From JAKSSE01 sp045597645 (GTDB lineage: Bacteria; Bacillota; Clostridia; Lachnospirales; Lachnospiraceae), in contig JAZLKM010000055.1 in assembly GCA_045597645.1 (NCBI GenBank), positions 6,411-70,410 of the forward strand: 64,000 bases of DNA, given 5' to 3'. Position numbers and translations under genes: made by a program. Positions 7,658 to 16,971 of this stretch are shown here, in pieces (position 1 is the stretch's first letter; each line of letters starts with the position of its first letter). The notes beneath the pieces were generated by a model. The model saw only the letters and a list, made by a program, of their open reading frames with translations, had not been told where the DNA came from and made no database searches.

Positions 7658-7945
7658 TTACATGAGGCTGCTAAGTGCTCCAGCACCGACTGCGCCTGCA
7701 CAAGCTATAAGTGTAATAACAGAGCAAGCAAAAACGATTCCACCGAGGATTACAGAAATAAGTCCTGTAATGAATCCAGCTTTTCTAAAACCACTTTCAT
7801 TGCCCTCTTTAGCTGCTGATGAAGCAAGACATAATGCAACAACACCTAAAATAACAGCTATAATGGCCTCAACATGTGCCCATGCACAGCACACACCTAT
7901 GATTCCGCATACCATGCTTGCAATTGCTTTTCCCTTTCCTGGCAT
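7658..7945 (-). CDS. Small membrane protein, DUF4190-like
   Basis: 95 aa. After a short polar start (MPGKGKAIAS) there are about three hydrophobic segments rich in Gly, Ala, Ile and Cys, separated by a polar AAKEGNESGFRKAG loop. The pattern resembles small Firmicute membrane proteins annotated DUF4190, but no function is known to me. Start supported by GGAGAG. It is first in a two-gene unit with lgt, behind a consensus promoter overlapping the plsX stop. Confidence 0.75.
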   Translation of the reverse strand: MPGKGKAIASMVCGIIGVCCAWAHVEAIIAVILGVVALCLASSAAKEGNESGFRKAGFITGLISVILGGIVFACSVITLIACAGAVGAGALSSLM

Positions 7946-7984
7946 AACTTTTCTCTCCTTTCAATTGCTTTTCGCAACGTTAAA

Positions 7985-8013
7985 AATATAACAATTATTT
8001 ATATTGAAGTCAA
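7985..8013 (-). promoter_or_regulatory. Promoter of small membrane protein-lgt
   Basis: TTGACT (8008-8013), 17-base spacer, TATATT (7985-7990). The -35 box overlaps the plsX stop codon. Confidence 0.8.
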
Positions 8014-8987
8014 CTGGTATAGTCTCCCATTTTGCCTTCATTATTTATGAGCATCAATCCCTGCTTTATACAGCTGTCGATTGTCCTTCTGTTAGCCTTG
8101 CCATGAGCCTTAAGCACTGTGCCATTCACACCAAGTACTACTGCTGCTCCGTATTCATTAAATGAAAACATCTTCCTAAGATCTGCAAGCTTATCATGAG
8201 TCGGTTTATCTATTAAGTGCTCAGATACCTGTCTGCACAAATCAAAAACATACTTTCCCATTGCCTCTGAATTTTTAAGTAGCATATTTCCAACGAATCC
8301 GTCGCAAACAACCACATCAGCGTCGCCCATAAATAGATCGTCAGGCTCCACATTTCCTACGAAATTCAGCGGTGATGCTTCGAGCGCATCATACACCTGT
8401 TTTACAAGTGCTGTTCCTTTTCCTTTTTCCTTGCCGACAGACACCAGCGCCACCTTCGGAGCTTCTATATGAAATGCATTTTTAATGCACTCGTTTCCTA
8501 AAATAGCAAAATTCATCATATCTTCTGCTGATGGTTCAAGATTAGCTCCACAATCCAGAAGACAGTGCCATCCACCATCAAATCTCGGAAGAAGTGATGC
8601 AAGCACAGGTTTTGTTGCATTTCCCTTTAACCCCAATCGCACCAGAGATGATACCAATGTCGCCCCTGTGCTTCCGCAGGTAATCAGGCATGCATTATCC
8701 CTGTTTTCTAAGAGCCTTGTGAATGCCATTTTTATCGAATACTCTTCCCCGCCATGCACAGCCAGAAGCGGATTATCGTCATTCGTTAGCACGCTATTGC
8801 AGTCAATAATATTAATTCTGTCCAAAAGCTGAGAGACAGGCGCAAGCGTTGCATCTATCTGCTTTTTGGGGCCAACAAATGTGACAAAAAAACTATCGTC
8901 ATCCTGCATAGCCTTAACTGCACCTCTAATTAAATCTGGTGCCTCGTTGTCTCCTCCGCAAAGGTCTAAAATAATCTCTTTCATCAT
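8010..8987 (-). CDS. plsX: Phosphate acyltransferase PlsX
   Basis: Soluble enzyme converting acyl-ACP and phosphate to acyl-phosphate, the acyl donor for PlsY in phosphatidic acid synthesis; it can also pass FakAB-made acyl-phosphate to ACP. 325 aa; recognisable segments are LDLCGGDNEAP (usual form DAMGGDNAP), GSTGATL, CGANLEPSAEDMMNFA and VCDGFVGNMLLK. The family motif is slightly altered (LCGGDN). Its ATG overlaps the fakA stop by 4 bases (ATGA). Last gene of the lipid operon; adjacency to fakA supports use of exogenous or recycled fatty acids. Confidence 0.93.
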   Translation of the reverse strand: MMKEIILDLCGGDNEAPDLIRGAVKAMQDDDSFFVTFVGPKKQIDATLAPVSQLLDRINIIDCNSVLTNDDNPLLAVHGGEEYSIKMAFTRLLENRDNACLITCGSTGATLVSSLVRLGLKGNATKPVLASLLPRFDGGWHCLLDCGANLEPSAEDMMNFAILGNECIKNAFHIEAPKVALVSVGKEKGKGTALVKQVYDALEASPLNFVGNVEPDDLFMGDADVVVCDGFVGNMLLKNSEAMGKYVFDLCRQVSEHLIDKPTHDKLADLRKMFSFNEYGAAVVLGVNGTVLKAHGKANRRTIDSCIKQGLMLINNEGKMGDYTS

Positions 8988-10612
8988 ATTATGGCAAGAA
9001 CATAATCATAGACGGTCTGCCCACCGTTGTAAAAAAATATTTCTGCGCTCCCAAAAACACTATCTATCTTATTACGAATGCACTCTAGCCCTTGTATTGC
9101 CTCTTCATCTTTACAGAAAAATACTACAGAGCTTTTATTTTCTATGCCTGAAAGCTTCGCCTGCAATACTTCAAGCGCATCCTCAACAACAACCACGCTG
9201 CCTATAACAGTGCCATCCACCACAACCAAAAGCTCTCCTGATTTTACTTCAATCCCATCACATACGGAATCTCTGGCTGCAGGTGCTATCTGGCAGGATA
9301 TACTCTTTGCCAGTGACTGCTTCATGACATCCATAATTTCAAAAGCAGGTGCCTCAAAATCTACAAGTGCCATGGCAGCATACCCATCGGCCATTGTCTT
9401 AGTTGGTAGAATAATCACATCCAAGTCATTACTTTGAGTATTCTCCTTAGCTTTCTCGGCTGCCATGAGAATATTCTTATTATTTGGTAATAGCACCACT
9501 GTGTTTGTATCTGTTGCTTTTATAGCATTAACCATATCTTCAACGGACACATTATCACTTTGACCACCATCTAAAATAATATTGGCACCCATGTCACTAA
9601 AAAGAGATTTCATTCCAGGTCCATCAGCTACTGTAATAATTGACAGGCCCTCTTTCCTAGTTTTCTTTTCAGAAAAATTTTGTAGCTCATGGTGCTGAAC
9701 TGTCATATTTTCAATTTTTATTTTGTAAAACTCTCCAAATGAGTGAAAATGCTCAAGCACCTTTTCGGGTTCCATTGTATGAACATGAGCCTTAAACTGA
9801 TTTAGGTTCATAACGGCAACCACAGAATTGCCTATGTTTTCACACCACTTCTTTTGATCCTCAAAATGAAAAACACTTTTCTTATCATCAGAGACATTCA
9901 GAATAAGCTCCGTACAGTAGCCAAACTCCTCACTGTCTGATGAAATATCAATCCCGCTAGTGATAGTGCCATACTGTTCCAACAGATCATCGACATCAAA
10001 AGTGCTAGAGCCATTTATGCCCTCCAGCATGCCAGATATCATATAAACAAATCCAAGTCCGCCACTATCAATTACGCCCGCATCTTTTAGCACCGGAAGT
10101 AACTCTGGTGTTCTCTCCAACGACTCTTTTGCGCAGTTTAGTACAGCCTCAAGGAACTGTTCTACTGTTGATTCTTCATCAATCTGTTCCTCAGCACCTT
10201 CGAATCCCTCTCGCGCAACAGTTAGTATTGTTCCTTCAGTAGGGTTAGACACAGCACTATAAGCCGCCTCACTTGCAAGCATAAAAGCTTCATCAAGAGA
10301 ACCTATGGTCAGTTCCATGTTCTCCTTAAAAGCTCCAAAAAAACCCTTATACCACTGTGACAAAATAACCCCGGAGTTCCCCTGCGAAGCCATAAGGGCA
10401 CTGTTATACAGCTGATCAAAGCTCTCCTCTGTAAGGTCAGCATCACCTATCTCCATAAGTTTTTTTACAATACCACCCATGGTATGATCCATGTTCGTAC
10501 CAGTATCACCGTCTGGAATAGGAAAAACGTTTACTTTATTAATTTTATCTTTGTTCACGTTGATGCTATTGGCTCCAGCCAGCAGCATTGACTTAATATC
10601 ATTCAGTTGCAT
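8984..10612 (-). CDS. fakA: Fatty acid kinase catalytic subunit FakA (DhaL-like)
   Basis: Phosphorylates fatty acids presented by FakB (DegV) proteins, giving acyl-phosphate. 542 aa. The N-terminal DhaL-type kinase domain has N-V-F-P-I-P-D-G-D-T-G-T-N-M at about residues 28-41 for ATP/Mg binding, then GNSGVILSQWYKGF and DAGVIDSGGLGF; the C-terminal region is the DAK1/DegV-like domain usual in YloV proteins. Starts directly after the TAG of the adjacent fakB (TAGATG) and overlaps plsX, so the three are co-translated. Confidence 0.93.
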   Translation of the reverse strand: MQLNDIKSMLLAGANSINVNKDKINKVNVFPIPDGDTGTNMDHTMGGIVKKLMEIGDADLTEESFDQLYNSALMASQGNSGVILSQWYKGFFGAFKENMELTIGSLDEAFMLASEAAYSAVSNPTEGTILTVAREGFEGAEEQIDEESTVEQFLEAVLNCAKESLERTPELLPVLKDAGVIDSGGLGFVYMISGMLEGINGSSTFDVDDLLEQYGTITSGIDISSDSEEFGYCTELILNVSDDKKSVFHFEDQKKWCENIGNSVVAVMNLNQFKAHVHTMEPEKVLEHFHSFGEFYKIKIENMTVQHHELQNFSEKKTRKEGLSIITVADGPGMKSLFSDMGANIILDGGQSDNVSVEDMVNAIKATDTNTVVLLPNNKNILMAAEKAKENTQSNDLDVIILPTKTMADGYAAMALVDFEAPAFEIMDVMKQSLAKSISCQIAPAARDSVCDGIEVKSGELLVVVDGTVIGSVVVVEDALEVLQAKLSGIENKSSVVFFCKDEEAIQGLECIRNKIDSVFGSAEIFFYNGGQTVYDYVLAII

Positions 10613-11503
10613 CTATGACAATTCCTGATCTTTTCTATTTTTTCCATAGTAATACACAATAATAGTGCCAGGGCCTACGGACGCCCCTACAATCGGACCT
10701 ATAGTGGAGGTCTCAATTTTAACATTTCCAAGCCTTTGCTTTAGCATTTCCACAACCTTTTGACCGTCCTCCGGACAACTTGCATCATCCACATATATAA
10801 CTTGATCAAATGGATCGACTATATGCTCTGCAACGTAATTTGCCGTCTCTTCAAGCGACGCATTTCTGCCTTGAACTTTCTTTATAGCAAGATTCTGCCC
10901 CTTGCTGTCAGAAATAATCATAGGCTTAACGCCAAACAAGGTACCGAAGAAAGCACTTGATGCAGTTACTCTTCCTGCGTTTTTTAGATATTCAAGGCTC
11001 TGCACTGTTCCATACTGATTATATAAAAGTTTATGAGCCTCTATCCATGCAGCTACATTCTCTATGCTTTCACCATCGGCGCGCATTGTTGCCGCCTTGA
11101 TTGCCATAAGCCCCTGACCCATTCCTGACAAGAGGGTGTCTATACATATAATTTTCCTGCCAGGATGCTTCATTAGTTCCTGCTTAGCTACGAGCCTTGC
11201 AGAACTAATTGACGCAGATAGTGCAGATGAACATGCTAAATACAAAACATCCTGCCCCCTGTCGAGATAAGCCTCAAATTTCTCCAAAAAGTTTTTTACC
11301 GGAACCTGTGATGTCTTAAAAACTACGCCCTCACGCATTTTATTGTAAAAGGTATCCGAATCCATCTGCTCCCAATCTAGGGTTGCATTATAATTTACCT
11401 CTTCCTCTGAGAAAAGCATCTGGAAATAATCTATATTATATTTGTCACAGACCTGTGGTGTAAGGTCACAGGTTGAATCAGCAATGATTGCAAAACTAGG
11501 CAT
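10613..11503 (-). CDS. DegV-family fatty-acid-binding protein (FakB type)
   Basis: Binds a fatty acid and presents its carboxylate to FakA. 296 aa from the ATG at 11503, chosen because AAGGAG lies 7 bases upstream; longer forms lack this. DegV landmarks: ADSTCDLT at the N-terminus, FKTSQVPVKNF, SSALSASISSARL (usual SSGLSGTY), and NAGRVTASSAFFG. It overlaps the hydrolase gene stop by 8 bases and abuts fakA. Which chain type it prefers cannot be told. Confidence 0.9.
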   Translation of the reverse strand: MPSFAIIADSTCDLTPQVCDKYNIDYFQMLFSEEEVNYNATLDWEQMDSDTFYNKMREGVVFKTSQVPVKNFLEKFEAYLDRGQDVLYLACSSALSASISSARLVAKQELMKHPGRKIICIDTLLSGMGQGLMAIKAATMRADGESIENVAAWIEAHKLLYNQYGTVQSLEYLKNAGRVTASSAFFGTLFGVKPMIISDSKGQNLAIKKVQGRNASLEETANYVAEHIVDPFDQVIYVDDASCPEDGQKVVEMLKQRLGNVKIETSTIGPIVGASVGPGTIIVYYYGKNRKDQELS

Positions 11504-12452
11504 CTCGGAACTCCTTAAGAAATGTATCAATAGCATTATCATACTGCTCTTTGTTTGCTATTCTAAGATGTGAGTGAGCTCCATGTTCAAACCATATACA
11601 CTCTTTTATCTCAGATCCACAAGCAGCATACAATCTATCAAAATATTTAGGCAAAGAGCTTGCATCTTCCTTGCCACACAAAAACAATGCAGGAACTTTT
11701 ACTTTAGGCAAATAATTGAGCGGTCTTTCCTTAAATATATTGACACCAACCTTTTTTTTGAAAGTATATGCCATCTCAAGTGCCATAGGAAACCATGGCT
11801 TGGGTATGGCCCGCATTCTCTGAATTAGTACGTTGTAGAATGAAATAAAAGGACCCTCAAGCACTATTGCTTCTAGATACTTATACTGGCGAGCCGCTGC
11901 ATATATCGCAGTCGCAGAACCAATGCAGATACCATGAATAATAAAATGATTCTGATTAAATCGTTCATGTACATAGTCCATCCAGGCAATTGCATCGCCA
12001 GTTTCCTTGATACCAACGCTACTGTACTTGCCTTCGCTCTCGCCATGCGCTCTTGGATCAATCACCAGAACATTGTAGCCAAGATTTGCATATGTCTCGG
12101 CAAAATAATAGCTGTACAAAAGGGACTCAGCTCTTCCTGCCAGAAATAGACAGGTCTTCTCCTGACCGAAATCAAAATATTCGCCCTTAAGCTTTAGTCC
12201 ATCATTTATGATTTCGATAGGAATACACTTGTCACTGTTGGCTTCTCCCCAAGCAATTCCTGCATCAAACATCACGCTATGTTCTGCATTGGACGGACAA
12301 CTGTTTTCGCGTCCCCACTTTTGGGGAGTTTCACGTTCAAACATGTCTGCCCACTGAACCTTACATATACGCATAGTGATGATGAGCATAACGACTATGT
12401 TCACCACCACTACTGCTAATATTATTAAGAAAATCAATAATCCAATATTCAT
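11496..12452 (-). CDS. Membrane-anchored alpha/beta hydrolase with Cys elbow
   Basis: 318 aa. An N-terminal helix (about residues 3-29, very hydrophobic) anchors the protein; an alpha/beta-hydrolase domain follows (CLFLAGRAES, VIDPRAHGESEG). The nucleophile elbow reads H-G-I-C-I-G-S, so Cys176 sits where Ser is usual; a plausible acid is Asp263 (CGKEDAS) and the base His290 or His293 (FEHGAHSH). The bacterial BAAT/esterase-like DUF group is the closest I recognise. Lying between two fakB genes and an acyl-CoA/ACP ligase operon, it may release or transfer acyl chains, but the substrate is unknown. Confidence 0.8.
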   Translation of the reverse strand: MNIGLLIFLIILAVVVVNIVVMLIITMRICKVQWADMFERETPQKWGRENSCPSNAEHSVMFDAGIAWGEANSDKCIPIEIINDGLKLKGEYFDFGQEKTCLFLAGRAESLLYSYYFAETYANLGYNVLVIDPRAHGESEGKYSSVGIKETGDAIAWMDYVHERFNQNHFIIHGICIGSATAIYAAARQYKYLEAIVLEGPFISFYNVLIQRMRAIPKPWFPMALEMAYTFKKKVGVNIFKERPLNYLPKVKVPALFLCGKEDASSLPKYFDRLYAACGSEIKECIWFEHGAHSHLRIANKEQYDNAIDTFLKEFRDA

Positions 12453-12454
12453 TT

Positions 12455-13390
12455 TTAGAGGTTCTCTACGATGTCAGCAACAACCTCTTTTACATCAGAA
12501 AGGTCGTCAGCCACTTCTTTTCCAAGATAAAATGCCACAAGCATACCAGGTCCGATATTAGCTCCATTTGACTTGTTAACAAAAGTCTCTACAATCTCAG
12601 CTGGATGGAAGGTATCCTGAATAAGTGCGGTAAGCTGAGTAGCCTGAGACTTACGATTGGTGCAGCATACAAAAATCCTCTGATTAGTCAGGTCTTCTCC
12701 TGTTCTCTTCATGTACTCAATAGTGCCCTTAAGAAGATTCGGATATCCCTTGGTTTTTCCAATAACAAGGCTCACACCTGTACCATCAAAATCTGCCATG
12801 GGCTTTATGTTGATAAGACTTCCCATAACTGCAGCGCCACCCTTTACACGTCCACTGTGCATAAGGAAAATCAGATCATCGACAGTACCCATCTGACGAA
12901 TTCTCTTCTTGTTGGCCTCACACCACTCATATACTTCCTCTATACTCTTGCCAGCCTTCTTCATATCACCAGCAATAGAGGTCAAAAGACCGGTACCACC
13001 TGAATACCTAAGCGAATCAACTACAAAAATCTTTCTGTCCGGATACTTCTCCATCAGATTGTTAGCCGCATTTACACAGTTCTGATATGTTCCAGAAAGT
13101 CCTGAAGAAATTGTAATGTGAAGAATATCATTTCCAGCCTGAAGATGTTTTTCGAAAAACGCCTCCTGCTCAGCAAGTGAACAAAATCCAGTCTTCAAAA
13201 GGGCTTTTCTAGACATAGAACTGTAAAAGTCCTGTGGAGTCTGATCATCCCAGTCAAGAGCTGCATCCTGAGTATGTCCATCCGGATAAGTAATAGTGAT
13301 TGAATGACAATAGTCATCTACGCCAAATCTCTCGCGAAGATCAGCTGTCAAGTCAGTTGAACAATCCGTTGTCAATACGTAATTTCCCAT
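12455..13390 (-). CDS. Second DegV-family fatty-acid-binding protein (FakB type)
   Basis: 311 aa, same family as the neighbour at 10613-11503 but clearly diverged. Landmarks: TDCSTDLT, FYSSMSRKALLKTGF, ISSGLSGTYQNCVNAA, VDSLRYSGGTGLL, HSGRVKGGAAVMGSL and NIGPGMLVAFY. Two FakB proteins with one FakA is known in Staphylococcus, where each prefers a different acyl chain; the same division is plausible here. Lies 2 bases upstream of the hydrolase start. Confidence 0.9.
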   Translation of the reverse strand: MGNYVLTTDCSTDLTADLRERFGVDDYCHSITITYPDGHTQDAALDWDDQTPQDFYSSMSRKALLKTGFCSLAEQEAFFEKHLQAGNDILHITISSGLSGTYQNCVNAANNLMEKYPDRKIFVVDSLRYSGGTGLLTSIAGDMKKAGKSIEEVYEWCEANKKRIRQMGTVDDLIFLMHSGRVKGGAAVMGSLINIKPMADFDGTGVSLVIGKTKGYPNLLKGTIEYMKRTGEDLTNQRIFVCCTNRKSQATQLTALIQDTFHPAEIVETFVNKSNGANIGPGMLVAFYLGKEVADDLSDVKEVVADIVENL

Positions 13391-13419
13391 TTTCCTGTTT
13401 CCTTCCCTATTGTTTATAA

Positions 13420-13662
13420 TTACATTGCTTTCTCTATAATACTTACAATGTCCCCTACTGTTTCATAGCTGGTAATACCATCAGATGGTATAGTAATTTT
13501 AAAATAGTCTTCAATAGCCAGCATTATCATTATAAAGCCAAGACTATCAATCCCCAGCTCCTTAATCTTTGAATCCATCGATATTTTATCTAATGGATAA
13601 TCAAAGGTCTGATTCATATTTTTGTATACGCCAGATATTACTTCATACAGTTTTTCAATCAT
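13420..13662 (-). CDS. Acyl carrier protein
   Basis: 80 aa, acidic, four-helix ACP. The phosphopantetheine site is in G-I-D-S-L-G-F, serine about residue 40. It differs from housekeeping AcpP (usual DSLD) by D-S-L-G-F. The ATG overlaps the acyltransferase stop by 8 bases. It is probably a dedicated carrier for the ligase and acyltransferase in this operon rather than the general fatty-acid synthesis ACP. Confidence 0.92.
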   Translation of the reverse strand: MIEKLYEVISGVYKNMNQTFDYPLDKISMDSKIKELGIDSLGFIMIMLAIEDYFKITIPSDGITSYETVGDIVSIIEKAM

Positions 13663-15016
13663 GTCTTTTATTGTAGGTCTCCTTCATCCAGATTTGCCGC
13701 CTTTCACGGGTATTATTAAGCAACTGCTTATCCTTCATCGATAGATTCTCATCCGCTAAGGCTTTGAGCTCATTCATCTTATTCTCAAGCATTGCTGTAA
13801 ATGTCGCCACTCTATCATTATTAATGCCTTGACCTGGCACATCACAGGGTGCAATAGCATCACCTACTGCAAATATTAGCTTAGAAAAAGGCTTGTAAGG
13901 CGATGAAATATATACCGGCCATACAGGAGTATCAGACATCAGTGACAGCATCGAAGCTCCCGGTGTAAAAGCCGACATCTCCTCTGTATACCCCAGATGT
14001 CCCTCAGGAAAAATAATAATTCCTCCGCCATCTTTAAGCTCGTTTATGCTTTCCTTTAATGACAAAAAATCATAGCCATTTCTATCTAGTAGAATGCAAG
14101 ACATAGCCTTAAGCATGAATTCCTGCCCCTTACTCTTCTCGACATTATCCTTTGCACCTATGCATCTCATGCTTCTGCGCCATAGAAGAAAATATAATAT
14201 CGGGGCATCTATCCACCATGTATGATTAGCTATTACCAAAAGTCCCTTCTGGCTGTATTTATATAATGCAGCGGTCTCTGTCTGCGGTATAATTTTGCGC
14301 CTTAGTAAAAGAATCGCCGGAATTGCTGTCCACTTAACGAACTGGTAAATAAAGCCGGCATGGGGTGTTCTATGCTTTTTCTCACCCTTTTTAAGAAAAA
14401 CGCGGTTATATGCAGCATGGAAACTTTCAATTTTTTCCTCAATCACTTTTGTAAGTGCAGCCGCATTAGTCGTCAGCTTCTCATTATGATCTATATAGTC
14501 ATTTGGGTATATAAGGTCTCCTATAAGCATTTTTTCATGCCTAAACAGACCAAAATTGCCATCGTGATATATCGGTAAAACCGGAGCATTTGCACCTATA
14601 GATATGAGAGACACTCCCATTCTAAATGGAAACATGTCGTCACAGGTCTCTATCTTGCCTTCAGGATATATCAGTAAAATTCCGCCCTTTTTTACTACAT
14701 CTATCGCCTCGCTAACCGAAGTAAGATTGCCAGTAAATGCATCAACCCTAATTACGCCCAGTGCTTTTAAAAAGAATCTGGTTACAGGTGAAAAATCATA
14801 CATTTGTGCAGAAACCATTACTGTTATTTTTTTAAACGGGCACAGCAAAAGAGCTGATATATAATCCTTAAAGCTCCTATGGTTACATGCAATAATAAGT
14901 CCGCCTTTATGTCTCAAAATAGACTTAAACTTTCCTAGATATAATTTCTTAGGAGCAAAACCTATATAAGCAGGTATTATATTGAGTAATTTAACTAGAA
15001 ATCGAATAATAAACAT
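13655..15016 (-). CDS. Tandem two-domain PlsC-type acyltransferase
   Basis: 453 aa with two 1-acylglycerol-phosphate acyltransferase (PlsC/LPLAT) domains. Domain 1 has NHRSFKD (His46, Asp51) and IYPEGKIE (about 117-123); domain 2 has NHTWWID (His265, Asp270) and IFPEGHLG (about 336-342). Both keep the HX4D and PEG motifs, so both look active. A hydrophobic, basic linker (about 220-245) may touch the membrane. Fused tandem PlsC domains are unusual; separate acyltransfers to one acceptor are possible. Acyl groups could come from the ligase or ACP next to it. No strong ribosome site; coupled to the gene upstream. Confidence 0.88.
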   Translation of the reverse strand: MFIIRFLVKLLNIIPAYIGFAPKKLYLGKFKSILRHKGGLIIACNHRSFKDYISALLLCPFKKITVMVSAQMYDFSPVTRFFLKALGVIRVDAFTGNLTSVSEAIDVVKKGGILLIYPEGKIETCDDMFPFRMGVSLISIGANAPVLPIYHDGNFGLFRHEKMLIGDLIYPNDYIDHNEKLTTNAAALTKVIEEKIESFHAAYNRVFLKKGEKKHRTPHAGFIYQFVKWTAIPAILLLRRKIIPQTETAALYKYSQKGLLVIANHTWWIDAPILYFLLWRRSMRCIGAKDNVEKSKGQEFMLKAMSCILLDRNGYDFLSLKESINELKDGGGIIIFPEGHLGYTEEMSAFTPGASMLSLMSDTPVWPVYISSPYKPFSKLIFAVGDAIAPCDVPGQGINNDRVATFTAMLENKMNELKALADENLSMKDKQLLNNTRERRQIWMKETYNKRHD

Positions 15017-15020
15017 TTTA

Positions 15021-16961
15021 TTAATCCAATTCGTCTTCTTTATTTTTCATCTCGTAGATATAGTTTGCGAATCCTACTGGCGACAAAAGTGGCGTCTCAG
15101 ACACTCCCAATTCAATGTCAAGGTCCTGTGATACAACAACAAGCATATCGAGATACTTTAAGCTGTCTCCTCCTAGCGATGCAAAATCCGATGTATCATT
15201 GACTGCATTCTCGTCAATGTCACAAGCTTTTGCAAACGCCTTCTTCATGTAGTCAAGAATCTGCCTATATTCCTCGCTATCATACTTCTGTCTGTCCATA
15301 ACTGCGCCGCTTCTATTAACCGGCGAATAATATGTATGTCCGCTTTCAATCTGGCTAGCAAGCTTCTTTCTGTCTACCGCCTTGAGCGTATAAGGTACTC
15401 TCCCTGCTATCTCGGCGATAATTGCAGGTCGCTCTAACATTGGCAGCGCATCAATACTGCGATATATCTGCTCAAGAGACTTAACTCTCTCATCTACATT
15501 AAAGCCATCTCCTGCGGATAGTGCCAGCATAAGCTGTTTTTTCCCTTGAATATTTACATATAGCAAGGACGCACTCTCATACGAACCATGGGCAATACGC
15601 GCCTCAACAGATTCTGGCGAGATGTTTTCGCCATTGTCACCTATAATAACATCATCAACTCTGCCTACGCAGTAGAGCTCACCATTTTTAAATTCAACTA
15701 TATCATTGGTGCTATACCACTCAGAATTATTTGGTACATATTCCCCATCAATATACTGACCTACAAAGCAATTTTCCCTGGCTATCTCGAGCACTCCTTC
15801 TTCATTTTGTCTGTATTTCACATTATAGAAAACAGGTCCGCAGGTCTGATGAAGTCTTTGACTTGCTTTGCGCGACAGATTTACAGACAAAATACCACAC
15901 TCTGTAAGGCCATATCCCACATATAATGAATAGCCTATACCATTCATTACCTCCAGCGTCTTCTCAGCGATGAAGCCACCTCCAGCAATTAGAAAATTAC
16001 AATTTGTTCCTAGTAATTGCTCACGTATTTTCTTAAAGAAAACATTTCTAACAATCCAAGGTCCAACGTTAGGCATGACGCTTTGAAGCTTATTCGAAAA
16101 ATGTATAAGCTTCATAAAAGTCTTGGTCTGTCCTCTGCCTTCCACCTCAAGCAATAGCTTGTCACATACTCTGTCCCACACCATAGGAATGGAAAAGAAA
16201 TGCGTTACACCAACTGTCTTACAAGTATCCTGAATCGCTGAAACAGAGTAATCTGGTAAAAATACTAATGTCCTGCCAAACAGTGTGAACCAGAGTAAAG
16301 TAGATACAAGGCCAAATATATGATAAAAAGGCAAAAATGCTAGAATATGCACGTCCAGCGCCCTATTATGTCTAATAGTAATATTTCGTTCCAATAAATC
16401 AGCAGTCAGCATTACCTGGGAACCTATTCCTGCCCCTGTATGCCTTATAATTTTGGGCATAGCTGTAGATCCACTCGTCACAAGCAATATAGCATCCGCC
16501 CAACAGTGTGTTGGCACAGACCCTTTGCCCGAGTCTTCTAGCAACTCTAAATAGCTGACGGCGCCATATATTCCCTTTTCATCTGATATCACTAGAATTG
16601 GAGATACGCTATCGATGATACTATTGGTAACAGTTAAATCCTGCTTTGCATTAAGCAAAAGCGGCTCGTATCCTGCCTGAAGAATCCCCCAAAAGCAGGC
16701 AACCCACGCCACTGAGTTTTCCATATAAAGGCCCACAACTCCGGATGTCTTGTCAGCCAGCTTGCCTACAAGTGCCGCTGAAACTTCATCAACCTTTTTG
16801 TAAAGTTCAAGATATGAAGTCTTTTCTATAATTCCATTTCTGTAGCTTTCTGCAAAAGTTTCTTTTTCAAAAGCATCCTTCAATACATTATATATATTTT
16901 CGAAAGTAATCTTGTCCTTGCTCAATTTGGACAGATTATCTGTAACTATCTGCGGTACCAC
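15021..16961 (-). CDS. AMP-dependent acyl ligase fused to acyl carrier domain
   Basis: 646 aa. Residues about 1-540 form an ANL-family adenylating enzyme: LLVTSGSTAMPK (159-170, ATP loop), FLPFYHIFG, VGYGLTECG (348-356), YSTNDIV (416-422) and RVPYTLKAVDRKK with the likely catalytic Lys527. Residues about 560-646 form an ACP domain with GGDSLKYLDM, Ser600 being the phosphopantetheine site. The pair is built to activate a carboxylic acid, probably a fatty acid, and load it on its own carrier. The adjacent tandem acyltransferase is the likely user. An alternative is a small NRPS-like loading module for an amino or aryl acid. Confidence 0.85.
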   Translation of the reverse strand: MVPQIVTDNLSKLSKDKITFENIYNVLKDAFEKETFAESYRNGIIEKTSYLELYKKVDEVSAALVGKLADKTSGVVGLYMENSVAWVACFWGILQAGYEPLLLNAKQDLTVTNSIIDSVSPILVISDEKGIYGAVSYLELLEDSGKGSVPTHCWADAILLVTSGSTAMPKIIRHTGAGIGSQVMLTADLLERNITIRHNRALDVHILAFLPFYHIFGLVSTLLWFTLFGRTLVFLPDYSVSAIQDTCKTVGVTHFFSIPMVWDRVCDKLLLEVEGRGQTKTFMKLIHFSNKLQSVMPNVGPWIVRNVFFKKIREQLLGTNCNFLIAGGGFIAEKTLEVMNGIGYSLYVGYGLTECGILSVNLSRKASQRLHQTCGPVFYNVKYRQNEEGVLEIARENCFVGQYIDGEYVPNNSEWYSTNDIVEFKNGELYCVGRVDDVIIGDNGENISPESVEARIAHGSYESASLLYVNIQGKKQLMLALSAGDGFNVDERVKSLEQIYRSIDALPMLERPAIIAEIAGRVPYTLKAVDRKKLASQIESGHTYYSPVNRSGAVMDRQKYDSEEYRQILDYMKKAFAKACDIDENAVNDTSDFASLGGDSLKYLDMLVVVSQDLDIELGVSETPLLSPVGFANYIYEMKNKEDELD

Positions 16962-16971
16962 TTACCCACCT

